A stretch of DNA of 64,000 bases, taken from positions 14,393,969 through 14,457,968 of the forward strand of contig OX442416.1 of the NCBI GenBank assembly GCA_949361645.1. Direction: 5' to 3'. The notes below the pieces were generated by a model. It was given only the letters and a program-made list of their open reading frames with translations. It searched no databases and was not told the origin of the DNA. Positions 11,109-24,800 of the stretch are shown here, piece by piece. This DNA comes from Spongilla lacustris (Eukaryota > Porifera > Demospongiae > Spongillida > Spongillidae). The position numbers and the translations under genes were made by a program. Numbering within the stretch: position 1 is the first letter of the stretch; every line of letters starts with the position of its first letter.

Positions 11109-12122
11109 ACACACCCCTGTATACTACGGTCCATGCACACCCCTGTGTACTATGGTCCACACCCCTGTGTACTTATGCCACACACACACCTGTGTACTAC
11201 GGTCCACACCCCTGTGTACTGTGGTCCACACCCCTTTATACTATCATCCACACCCCTGTGTACTTATGCCACACACACCCCTGTGTACTATGGTCCACAC
11301 CCCTGAGTACTACGGTCCACACCCCTGTGTACTATGGTCCACACCCCTGTGTACTATGGTCCACACCCCTGTGTACTATGGAGGAGGAGAGGGTGAGGGG
11401 AGAGGAGAAGTCCACCCAGGCCTTGGAGAGGGCATATGGGGGTCGACCAATCCCCCTCCTCCACCCCAGCCCTGTGTACTATGGTCCACACCCCTGTGTA
11501 CTATGGTCCACACCCCTGTGTACTATGGTCCACACCCCTGTGTACTATGGTCCACACCCCTGTGTACTATGGTCCACACCCCTGTGTACTATGGTCCACA
11601 CCCCTGTGTACTATGGTCCACACCCCTGTGTACTATGGTCCACACCCCTGTGTACTATGGTCCACACCCCTGTGTACTATGGTCCACGCCCCTGTGTACT
11701 ATGGTCCACACCCCTGTGTACTATGGTCCACGCCCCTGTGTACTATGGTCCACACCCCTGTGTACTATGGTCCACACCCCTGTGTACTATGGTCCACACC
11801 CCTGTGTACTATGGTCCACACCCCTGTGTACTATGGTCCACACCCCTGTGTACTATGGTCCACACACCTGTGTACTATGGTCCACACCCCTGTGTACTAT
11901 GGTCCACACCCCTGTGTACTATGGTCCACACCCCTGTGTGCTATGGTCCACACCCCTGTGTACTATGATCCACACCCCTGTGTACTATGGTCCACGCCCC
12001 TGTGTACTATGGTCCACGCCCCTGTGTACTATGGTCCACACCCCTGTGTACTATGGTCCACACCCCTGTGTACTATGGTCCACACCCCTGTGTACTATGG
12101 TCCACACCCCTGTGGACCATAG
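11109..12122 (+). repeat. 22-bp minisatellite, about 45 units
   Basis: Tandem units of TGTGTACTATGGTCCACACC plus CC (22 bp) occupy the segment, interrupted once by a unique 90-bp stretch at about 11378-11470. Because three units make 66 bp, the repeat is open in all + frames and yields spurious proteins of up to 326 residues (VHTPVYYGP repeats). Confidence 0.95.
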
Positions 12123-12236
12123 TACACAGTAATAAAAAAACAGTTCTTTTCAGAACTGCTACATTACAAAAGACTGACTACATATATGCCAATCTTGCTA
12201 ATACATGTATATGGTGTGTTTGTGTGTGTGCGTTAA

Positions 12237-13360
<1,124 letters not shown>

Positions 13361-13365
13361 GGATA

Positions 13366-13422
13366 CCAGACCCAAACATATCAGTCATCACTTTTTATAA
13401 GTTTACGTAAGTTTGGGTCTGG
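13366..13422. mobile_element. Short inverted repeat related to the TIR family
   Basis: CCAGACCCAAAC at 13366-13377 and its exact inverse GTTTGGGTCTGG at 13411-13422 flank a 33-bp AT-rich loop. The CCAGACCC core equals the subterminal part of the TIR element that starts 15 bp further on, so this is probably a miniature relative. Confidence 0.5.
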
Positions 13423-13436
13423 GTACGTGAGGGGGG

Positions 13437-14044
13437 TAGTCTCGTGCCCAGACCCTAATTCCCATAGCTGCGGATGGATTACTGCTGCATTCAATTTTGT
13501 CCCGCGATTACATAACATTATTATTCTAACGTCGGGAGGAATGCAGTGACGTATTATGAATATGTTTAGCGTCAACACGAATGCAATTAGTTAATTGAAT
13601 AATTAATTAACGCAACTGACAGAGGAGAAAGGACAAAACGTTTCCAAACAACGCTTCGCTCGTTGTCCTTCCTCCCACCGCGCATCAAATGCCCAAGGCA
13701 GAAACGGCTTAACAAAGTGACTTCCATGCCAGTTGCAAGACATACGAAGACATCCCGATCCAGTAGTACGTCTACGATGATTGGGAAGTGTTTGTCGTAT
13801 GTGTAAAACAACCCTTACGTTCACCCGCTCACTTGATCGTTCGCCGTACATCCTTCAACACCATCGCAATTACCAATAACTCCCTATAATAACTAAGGTA
13901 TGCAATTACTCCATACCTCGAATCTGATTGGTTCCCCAACATTCTGGTGACCGTGGACAGAATTGAGTACAGCAGTTCTCTTTCCACGTAGCGGTGATGT
14001 AATCCATCCGCAGCTGTGGGAATCAGGGTCTGGGTACGAGACTA
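13437..14044 (-). mobile_element. Same TIR element, copy 3, inverted
   Basis: A full-length copy (608 bp) of the element at 6938-7574 in opposite orientation: it starts TAGTCTCGTGCCCAGACCC and ends GGGTCTGGGTACGAGACTA. Both outer flanks are G runs (GGGGGG to the left, a 30-base run at 14045-14074 to the right), so it seems inserted in or next to a poly-G tract and a target duplication cannot be read. Short open frames inside are the inverse of those in copies 1 and 2. Confidence 0.85.
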
Positions 14045-14045
14045 G

Positions 14046-14077
<32 letters not shown>

Positions 14078-14492
14078 GCCATAAAGTTGCTAGGCCGCCA
14101 CTGTTAGGGTGCAATAGTAGAAGATAAAACCTTTCCTGGAAGACAAGTCCAAAGTGTGGCCATGTGTTGAGTACGAGAAACAAAATGGAACGTCTTATTT
14201 AAAAAAAGAAAAGCAGCGAATGGCATGTGCGACGACCACTAGTCTGGGGACCCGACTTGTATAAGTCGGGTCTCCAGATTAAGTATGGTGTGCGTCGTAA
14301 ACCCTGTGTGGTGTAGTTTTTGCACCAACCACATCCAAAAGAATTACATCCGAGATTCCACCTGTTTTTCGCCCCCGAAACGTAAAATAATAACAAATAC
14401 TAATAATGATAGTAAAAAAGGACCTGGGGACGAGGCTGGCAATATTTGGTCAATCTCAAGGGAACCGCCCCCTACTTTCATTTGACCATGGT

Positions 14493-14518
14493 GGAATCAG
14501 GGTCTGGGGCCGCGACTA
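14493..14518 (+). mobile_element. TIR remnant just upstream of the receptor start codon
   Basis: GGAATCAGGGTCTGGGGCCG followed by CGACTA matches the right terminus of the TIR family (GGAATCAGGGTCTGGGTACG AGACTA) with a few changes. It lies 23 bp before the signal-peptide ATG at 14542, so part of the 5' leader of the receptor gene appears to derive from this element. A more upstream in-frame ATG at 14488 would add residues encoded by the remnant. Confidence 0.6.
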
Positions 14519-14541
14519 ATTCTGCACGTGTGGTGCGATCA

Positions 14542-15862
14542 ATGGAACTACTAGTTCTAGTCACAGTTATGGTAGCCAGCTTTGCAGGTGAGTTTGGTGC
14601 GACTCCGTGCGAGGTGGTGAATGTGGTTAGTCTACAGGTAACACTTAAGTCAGGTCTGTTGCCAGGTAGTCTGGCTCACGCTGGGGGGATTACTACTAAA
14701 TATGACTGCGGGGGGAGGGGGGGGGGGGGGGTGCTTTTCAGGCCCAATATGAAGAGCGAGGGAGGGCCCAATAGGGTTGCTGCCAGTTTCTGGCCTGATA
14801 CCAAAGTATGATAACTGGAGGGTGCGGAATCTATGTTATCTTATCTCTGACTCAAGTATAAAACGGGGAGGGGGGGGGGGGGGCGGGGAATCAGACCCGC
14901 AGCGGATGGATTTACATCACTGCTGCGTTCGTTCTAGGGGGAAAAAAATGGTACGGAAAAAACCTTCGACTAAGATGCCGACTGCTCAAGCGAGCACCAG
15001 GATGGTCTATTGTGGTTTGTGTTTTGCCCCTAGTTTCTCTAATGATGGACCAGATTAGAAAGTACTCCTCAAAAGGTCTAGCTACGTAATTTGTACTTCA
15101 TTCTCTCACTTCGATGACTTTAAACTATAATGTCCTGGGCGTGCACGCAAAACTAAGTTTTTTTCATTTCCCCGTTTCAGCATTCTTGTGAAGTTTGACT
15201 GTTAAGCCACGTTGTGCAAGTCCTTATCTGTTTTGGCCGAAGCTTTGAAGGCCTAGTACCTTTCGCTGCTAATACAGCAAGTCGGCGGAGGTAGACTGTA
15301 CGGCGCTGCAGTACGTATTAAATTGAATAATAATAATAACGTACGTACCGGACGTTTCGTGTACCTCCGCAGTGACAAGTTGCTTTAAGAGCAGCAAACA
15401 GTATTAGGCCTTCAATGCTTCGGCCCAAGCAGATAAGGACTTATAATTATACAACGTGGCTTAACAGTCAAACTTCACTGGATTGCTGAAACGGCGGAAT
15501 GCAAAAAACTTTGTTTTGCGTACCCCGCGGTGTACAAACGTGCACCGCGGAGCATGCCCATATACTCCAATATTTAACCGTACACCCCTATGGATGACAA
15601 TAAATGGTATCCTGGGGGGGGGGGGGGTTGGGGGGGAATATTGTGAATATGTCCCAGGGGGTGGTCATTAAAATGCCTGTCCCGGGGGGGGGGGGGGTGT
15701 TGAAGGAGCTTGTCCTGACCAAACACAAGCATGTCCAGGGTGGTGTAACGAAATACATGTAGATGCTTGTCCCTTGTCCAGGGGGGGCATTTACAAGTCT
15801 GTCCCAGGGGCTGGGACATTATGAATGATTGTCCAGGGTTTTTTAAATATACATGTATTGTC

Positions 15863-15897
<35 letters not shown>

Positions 15898-18800
15898 GTT
15901 TGCAATTATTGTCATCCATAGGGATGGAAGGTTAAATAATGGAATAGCCAATTAGACATTAACTTGATGAATATTGTGTAGTTAGCTATGAATAAAATAA
16001 AAATTCCTTTGAACTTTTGTAAGGCTTTTTTCCAGACCCTTGAATGTGATGTAATCCATCCGCTGTTGTGACGTGATGGGTCTGGGTACGAGACTTGGGG
16101 GGGGGGGGGGGGGGGGGGATTTGTCGATCCCCCCTTGGCTATATGGGCCAGGAAATATCCAACAGGCACCAAGGGGCAGCAGTGTGACATAGTTCAAGAT
16201 GCCCCCTTCAACTCAAACGATACGGCCGTGAGCGAAATAAGAGAATTGATTGGCTCCTATGTCATACTTCATTGTGCCTGTGAAAGTTCTATGATGGAAG
16301 AACATTGGTATTGGCCTAACAACACATTGATGAACACCACTGAAGGCGGTATTTTGAACATATCCCTCTTGAGTATTGCCAGTGGCGGGGTGTATACTTG
16401 CTATAGCATGAAAGAGGATTATGCTGCCGTCACTATTCATCCTATCAGTAAGCACAATATTTCAATCACGTCCTCTTTTAGTCCATTCATCACATCATTA
16501 TTACCTTTTTCTACCACCCTCAGATGTCACCATTATTCCCAGCACTGCTGCTACTCTCACTTATGGTGATTCGTTCTTGCTAAACTGTACGTTAAGCCTG
16601 CAGCCATTGAATGGTGCTGCCACGTACGTGTGGCAAAACAACGGAACTGTCCTGTCCAATCAGAATGCGAGCACCCTGCTTATCCCCATAGTTACCACCA
16701 GCCACAGAGGCACTTACACCTGCTCTGTGCAGCTTCATGGCGTGACCGTGAGCTCTCCAAGTGGAGTGCTGCTATCAGTGTTTGGTAGGTTATTGGTAGG
16801 CGGGATTTTAATCTCTTCACTTTGTGTATGTATTATATTTTTCAGTACCTCAGCCCACAGTCATTCTTATCAATCCAGTTGTCATAGGAACAAATGCCAC
16901 CCTTAGCTGCAGCATTTCCCTGAGTGGTGGCAGCGTTAGTTACCAGTGGACCAAGAACGGTGTGGCCCTCACTGATGGGGGCAGGATCAGTGGCGCTGCC
17001 CAGTCCATACTGAGTATTTCCAAAATTGGGATTGTCGATGAGGGGGCATATGGATGTGGTATCAGCGTGGGTGGAGTCAGCAACACCTCAAGTCCAGTCA
17101 ACCTTGGTATGTATGTCCGGTGCATCAAGCAGACACATTAGTGGATCCGTTTTATGTAGAGGGTTAGCCCCCTAATCTTACATCCCAACTATCTTGCTCA
17201 TAGGGAATGTTTATGTCTTGTCCTCAGTCCTACCATGCATTTGGCATTGAAATTATGATATTGCCATTTAAATCTCATTTACATGTATGTTATTTGTGTG
17301 TGAATTTTGGCATGACAGAAGGTTATAATCCACTCTTGACCTCCTCCCCAGGTCCATCCCTTCTTGAATGTATCATTAAACATATTAAAACCCAAATGTA
17401 CATTACATCCCAACTATCTTGCTCATAGGGAATGTTTATATCTTGTCTGTTCCATTCCTCAGTCCTCACTACCATGCATTTGGCATTGAAATTATGATAA
17501 TGTCATTTAAATCTCATTTACATGTATGTTATTTGTGTGTGAATTTTGGCATGACAGAAGGTTATAATCCACTCTTGACCTCCTCCCCAGGTCCATCCCT
17601 TCTTGAATGTATCATTAAACATATTAAAACCCAAATGTACATTACATCCCAACTATCTTGCTCATAGGGAATGTTTATATCTTGTCTGTTCCATTCCTCA
17701 GTCCTCACTACCATGCATTTGGCATTGAAATTATGATAATGTCATTTAAATCTCATTTACATGTATGTTGTTTGTGTGTGAATTTTGGCATGACAGAAGG
17801 TTATAATTCACTCTTGGCCTGAATGTATCATTAAACATATTAAAACCCAAATGTACATTACATGTACGTACCTCAAACACTGCTGGTGTGCTAAATATTA
17901 GGACCCCTGGTGGTATTCTGAATATTAGGTTAGGACCCCTGGGTGGTGCGCTAATTATTAGGACCACTGGGGGTGTGCTAAATATTAGGACCCCTGGGTG
18001 GTGCGCTAAATGTTAGGACTCCTGGGCAGGGTTTTCCATAGACAGGACATATATGACATTCATTATTAGGGTGGGTCATTCTAAATTTCACCTTTCTGAT
18101 GTGGTTTAGTTAAATTATGTATTCATGGCTTGACATGATTGCATGTGGGTTGATGTGTAAACATGTGAAGGTGAATGTTGATCATATATGTCCTGTCTAT
18201 GGAAAACCCTGCCTGGGGGTGTGCTAAATATTAGGACCCCTGGGGGTGTGCTAAATATGAGGACCCCTGGGGGTGTGCTAAATATTTGTAACCCTGGTGG
18301 TGTGCTAAATAAAAGGTTTAGCTAATTTAGACTAAATCAGTTGAGAGTAATGAAATGCTATGCCGTGGGCATTGTACGTCACAATAAAGAAAGAAGCAAT
18401 GTACAATGTACATGTACATGTAGCTATTGCAGGTAATGTGTTTATGTTTTAGGTTAATTGCCTAATCATAATACTAGCTACAGCGCTTGTCCTGAGTTGG
18501 AGGCAATGTGTCAAGGGGAATGTGTCAAGGGGAATGTGTCAAGGGGAGCCTTCCTTACTAGGGTGTGTAACCGGTTATCGGGTTATTCAGGTTATTCAGA
18601 TATTCGCAAAAACCTATCGGTTCAAATAGTAATTTGGCATTACTCAATTATTATTAGATTATTGGATTTGTTCTATTCGAAATAACCAGTTTGTGCATCT
18701 CCATTCGGAGGTACTTAGGTATTCGTCATACTCATCGACAATTTGCCCATTATTCGAATACCTATTTTCGGATACGTGCATGTTTACTATATTACGTGTA

Positions 18801-21800
18801 CGATGATAATTACTTCTAATTTGAAACGTAACGTTAATGTCACAGTTGTTATATATACGTGGGGATGAGATTAGATGCAGAAATAATTACAATTTACATG
18901 TATGGGCAGTAATTCGAACTAGCCAACAGATCTTCCTCTTCATGTGTCATGACGAGTCGATGGACAGTTCCCGCTACAAATCAACGTTAGTTCACTTAGT
19001 GCATTTCGAATGAGCTGGTTTTCTGCATCAATCTCTCTGAACTGATATTGCCGCAATTGCACTTCGGCCACTATAGGTATTTTCAAAACTCACGATGGTG
19101 AAATAGAGGCAGCATGGCCGGTGGTGCGTAAACTTCATATGTGGTTCTACATTGTATTCTTTTGACATCAAGTGTGATGTGTATAAGGTAGACCTCAGCG
19201 TGGCCATGCTAACTTCAGTCTGGACATGCCCATCTAGTTATGTGTTAGGCCAAGCGATTTAGGCCTATGTAGGTAGCTGTGGTTGTGTGCTGCATGCATC
19301 TGGTGTGATGTGGGTAGCTGTTGATCCATGCTGAGGGTACTGATCTGGTATAATGTGGGTACTGTGGTTGTGTGCCTCATGAGGACATCTGGTGTTATGG
19401 GGTAGCTGTAGGATGTGATGTGTACATTTAGGCTCATGGAGCAGAAAGCCTGATAACCTAGGTATTCGGCGGGCAAATTGTCAAACCTATTTGGAAAATT
19501 TGATTTTCTTTTTTCAAGTATTCAGAAAAATCAATTTTCAGATCCAGAAAAACCTGAAAAATCGATTAGTGTTTTAGAAGTATTCAGAAAAATCGATTAT
19601 CATTATTCAGGGGAGGTTCACACCTTACTCCTGACTCGTCATTCAGGTAACAGGTGCCTATAATATCGCATGTTTAACCTCTAATCCATCGTCGTCCTAA
19701 GATTATCGTCATACATGTAGGATGGAAGTTAAAATTATATTCTAGCAAACTCTTTATGAACAGAGAACAAACCAATCTTTTTTCAGATTTTAGGTACATG
19801 TACGTGTAAGTGTTCTGATGAGTCAGTCTGGCATTGAATATTCACCTCCACACCAGTCTCTGCACAGATAGTTGGTTTCCCTGGTGACAATGGGTTCATG
19901 GACACAGCCGTCACTACAGCTACACTTCCCCCATACACCATCAAGTGCAGTGTGATCACTGGTACCCAGCCCACCCCCACACTGACCCTGCAGAGGGTAC
20001 TGTCCAATGGTACAGCTGCTGTCCTTAACACCACCACCTCCACATCCATCACCTTCACACTTCAGTCACCTCTGCCCAGTGATACTGGTGTGTATGTGTG
20101 CATTGCTACTAACTCCCTTGGCAATGACAGCAGACAGCTGAACCTCACAGTTCAAGGTGAATGTTGTATACACTAACTATGTTGTGTGGTTGGTATACTA
20201 TCAGAAGTTGCCATACTGGAATAGTGGTTTTAGACAGGTCCGGTTTTCAGTTGTGCATGCAGTTAAGTTGCATTGTAACTAAACCTATACTGGTTTTTGC
20301 CACAACCCAGTTAAGTTGGTAATTTAGCTAATTGCATACAAGATTGTGCTGTTCAGTTTTACATAGCCTGCTCTAGAAAAAAAATGCTCAGAACTGGCTG
20401 GAATAATAATATTTCCTGCTATTTTAGAAAATAAATTTTCCTTTGGTCCAAAACTACATGTACAGTTGATCACAATCTTTAATCAGTGTCTCTTATGATT
20501 CCATTTCTGGGTGAAGTGCAGGATTACATTGAGACAAGATATACCAAAGTAATTTGATTTAAAATTGGTGTTGTAGGAATTTTTATATGGTTGTATCACA
20601 AATTACCATCAAAAAGGCATAATTTGAGAATGTGAAGTACATGAGGGCACATCCAAGCTTCATAAAACATTCATAAAAAGGTATGTTTATCATACATTTT
20701 ACTGCACCTTGTAACATACACATGTACATGTAATATAGACCACGGAATGAGATAGAAATTAATTGACAATTGCTAAATTACTCATGAAGTCACATAACGC
20801 AAAAGTTTGGTCGTACGTGTAGGACCTGGCCCTGGAGATCAAAGGTTAACAATATGTACTGAGTTAAGTTATAGTTTATATTTAACAGTAGAGAAATGAA
20901 ATTTACAACTGCAATTAATGGTTATAAATGAAATCAAATATTATAAGCTTGCATTGCTAGCAAATAAACTATCAGTGGTTAAATATCAATCAACATTTAC
21001 ATGTGCCTTTCCATTATCCTCTGTAGACATGAACACATTCATTGTTTACACATGCCGTCATGGCATCGGATGTATATCTCTGGACATTCCAGAACTAGTC
21101 TCCGTTCCCCTCTCAGTATATAACCTTTCGGCAGCTGCTGGTTTGGACTGGGACCTCCCCACCAACTCACTGTTTTGGGCTGATACATTAATCTATGTGG
21201 CTAATCTCAATGTAAGCTACAACACTGTACTGCTCCGTTGCATGCATGTATATTAAGAACTCATGGTGTGTAGTTAATTACTCTTGTAACTCATGTTCCC
21301 CACTTGTCCCTTACTCCTCCCAGGGGTCAAACCAGCGGCCATTGATCACCGACAACATTGGCACCCCCGTGGCTCTGGCTGTGGACTGGCAGACCAGGAT
21401 GCTGTACTGGACTGATGCACTGCTCAAGCGTATAGAGGTCTCCAACCTTGATGGCACGCAGCGATGCATCCTGATCTCCAGCGGGTTGGATCAGCCCAGG
21501 GACATAGCCGTGCATCCCTCGGCCGGGTCAGCCAGCTCTTCTGATCTGTTTAGGGGAAGGATAAGGGTGGTGGGATGCTGGTGGGGTGTTGCAGGGGAAA
21601 GGTGGGGTGTGGGGCATTGCTTTAGGATAAGGAAATTATTTAGTAAGAGATTAAAGCATGGCAGGGCACACGTACTTGTATGACGTTATAAGTGTCATGT
21701 AATCTTAAAGTCACTGCACTGTCAATCGAGCAAAGACCCAAAACCTTTCAGTCAATCTGCACAAATGTGCTGAAAGTATGCGGCGATATACATGTACATG

Positions 21801-24800
21801 TACATGTACATGTACATGTACATGTACATGTACATGTAGGAGTAAAACGGCTTATGGTTGTGTACTCCTGACCCCACCTTTCCACCAAGGAGCTGAATCT
21901 GGTGTCAAATTGCACCCATAAGACATGGGTGTACTAGTTAACAGTGTAAGTAAATGACCTTCATAAGATCCCTGCACCCACCCAAAATTGAATCACATGT
22001 CCCCAGGATGACTTAGCACATGTACAATGATTCCTTATGCTGTCCATATTCATGCCCTGTCATTTACATGTACATGTACACATGTACATGTGTAGTACAT
22101 GTACATGTACATGTACTTGTGTAGTACATGTACATGTACATGTGTAGTACATGTACATGTGTACAATTACATGTGCCTTCATTGTTGCATGCAGCACTTA
22201 TATTATGTTGTATGGTATGTACATGTAGTTATGTACTGTAAAGTACCTATTAAACCCCCCCCCCCCCCCCCCCTCAACTCTAGAGATTGAAAAAATGGTT
22301 ACTTCTTAAAATCACTGTACATGTATCTCAGTAACCATTTAAGCTAGCGCTTACCTTGTTGAAACTTTGTAGGACTACCATTTCTTTCCAGGAAAAAGTC
22401 CCTGTTTGGCATCGCACTGACATTAATTACTTTTGACAAGGTCAGATAACTTACCTGGTTTGGGATAGCTATATCTTTCAAATCGCTCATCTCCAAAGAG
22501 GACATTCAGTGTATGTACATGTACATGTAAACTTCAGCAAAGGAAATATGTTTCTGCAGCACTTACCTTACACTTGGTGGTACATGTATTAAGCATCAAC
22601 AATATCGTGAGACCACATCGGACCACCATTTTTAAGTTGGGTTGCAACAACATAGGCCCGATTCTGAACCATATGGGTCTACTTCTCATAGAGAATGGAA
22701 TATCTTGAGATTGATGTGTACATGTACATACATGTACACAGGGTTGAAGTGGTTACATACAGTTTCATATTATTGCCATCAAATTCCATGCAGCAATGTG
22801 TTGGATGTCAAAACTTTAAATGTAAACAATGTAGCCTGCATGTGACTGTCTGACCTTCGTATATGTTTCATATCAAAATGTATATAAAGTGTGCACATCA
22901 ATCTCAAGATATTCCATTCTCTATGAGAAGTAGACCCATATGGTTCAGAATCAGGCCTATTTTTAAAATGGTGGTCCGATGCGGTCTCACAATATTTTTG
23001 ATGCTTAATACCACCAAGTGTACGGTAAGTGCTGCAGAAACATGTTTCCTGTGCTGAAGGATGTTTTTACTTTACATGTACATACACTGAATGTCCGCTT
23101 TTGGAGATGAATGGTTTGAATGATATGGTTGTCCCAAACCAGGTACATGTAAGTTATCTGACCTGTCAAAAGTAATTAATGTCAGTGAGATGCCAAACAG
23201 GGACTTTTTCCTGGAAAGAAATGGTAGTCCTACAAAGTTTGATAGTGTAAATGGTTACTGTTATGCAGTGATTTAAAAAAGTACTCAATCACTCACATTG
23301 GGGGCGGAGGGGGGGGGGGGGGGTTCTAATAGGTAATTTACAGTACATCTTGTTCCCACATCAAATGCACCCCTCCATTCCCACTTGCACCCAATCGCAC
23401 CCGTTGGCCACTCCCACTAGATACATGTTTTGGACTGACTGGGGGGCGGTCCCGATGATAGGCAGGGCAGCCCTTGATGGCTCTGGAAGGACCAACCTTG
23501 TCACCTCTAACCTCAAGTACATCAATGCCCTGGCCATTGACTTTGACACCAACACACTGTACTGGGCTGATGCATACACACACCTCATAGAGACATCCAA
23601 CCTCAATGGACGGTGAGCTCATTATGCCCTTCCATGTTTGTTTCCTTCTAATGGATGCAGTGCGTTGTTTTCATTAATACATATGACCCATCTTTCATTA
23701 ATACATATTACCCATCTTTCATTAATACGTATTACCCATCTTTCATTAATACATATTACCCATCTTTCATTAACACATATTACCCATCTTTCATTAATAC
23801 ACATCACCCATCGACATGCACCCACATACATGCACCCCTCGCCCTCACACTTCATGCAACCACACTAGCAATCGGAGGGTTTTTTTGTCCAATTTACTTC
23901 ACCCCTACGGGATGGCCTTATATGGCGGGTACCTGTACTGGACTGACTGGACCAGCCAGACCATACAGCGGGTGAACAAGACCACAGGAGGTGCCCAGAC
24001 CTTCATTGCCAGTGGGACTGGCTACATGAATGCCATCCAGGTGGTGAACAGGGACAGGCAATCAGGTACATGTACATGTACATGTAACTAGGCTCCACCC
24101 CTTCACCTCACCTGTGCATGATTTCTGTATCCCCTTCCCCTCCTACGCAACGACATGTAATGTAGTGCTGTTGTTTTTTTACAGGTCCCAATCCTTGCGC
24201 AGTCAACAATGGTGGCTGCAGCCATTTGTGCCTGACAAAGCCAGGTCATAATGGCAGCACCGTGGCATCTTGTCTCTGTCCAACAGGTTTTGGAATGTCT
24301 AGCAATTTGAAGACTTGTGCCTCAGGTGAGACGTTTATGGGAGGAGGGTGTGTGGGAACCTTATGGGAGGAGGGTGTGTGGGAACCTCAGGGGAGGAGGG
24401 AGTGTGGGAACTTTATGGCAGGAGGGTGTGTGGAAACCTTATGGGAGGAGGCTATGTGGGAACCTTATGGGAGAAGGCTATGTGGGAACCTTATGGGAGG
24501 GGTGTGTGGGGGGACCTTATGGGAGGAGGGAGTGTGGGAACCTTATGGCAGGAGGGTGTGTGGGAACCTTATGGCAGGAGGGTGTGTGGAAACCTTATGG
24601 GAGGAGTGTGTGTGGAAACCTTATGGGAGGAGGCTATGTGGGAACCTTATGGGAGGAGGCTATGTGGGAACCTTATGGGAGGAGGCTATGTGGGAACCTT
24701 ATGGGAGGGGTGTGTGGGGGACCTTTGGGAGGGGTGTGTGGGGGGACCTTATGGGAGGAAGGTGTGTGGGAACCTTATGGGAGGAGGGTGTGTGGGAACC

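Larger units (their letters stand above)
16166..20156 (+). other. Receptor module: four immunoglobulin domains
   Basis: Four phase 1-1 exons each carry one Ig-like domain with the core Cys/Trp/Tyr-x-Cys pattern: exon 2 (VILHCACES, HWYWP, GGVYTCYS), exon 3 (FLLNCTLS, ATYVWQNNG, RGTYTCSV), exon 4 (ATLSCSIS, VSYQWTKNG, EGAYGCGI) and exon 5 (YTIKCSVI, DTGVYVCIA). Symmetric phase-1 exons are the classic shuffling unit for Ig domains. Introns between the first three are only 76 and 61 nt, while the intron before Ig4 is 2.8 kb and full of repeats. Confidence 0.88.
21027..24325 (+). other. Receptor module: YWTD propeller 1 and EGF 1
   Basis: Exons 6-9 contain five YWTD-type blade motifs (LFWAD, LYWTD, MFWTD, LYWAD, LYWTD), enough for a six-bladed beta-propeller. 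Exon 10 (24185-24325) is the capping EGF-like domain with the typical NPCAVNNGGCSHLCL start and six cysteines. Exon 9 continues exon 8 as NGR-NRRVFLSNLLHPYGMA, a strong check on the junction. Confidence 0.88.

Noticed and set aside
10991..12132. 325-residue frames rich in VHTPVYYGP
   Set aside because: Product of the 22-bp minisatellite; all three + frames are open with the same peptide rotated.
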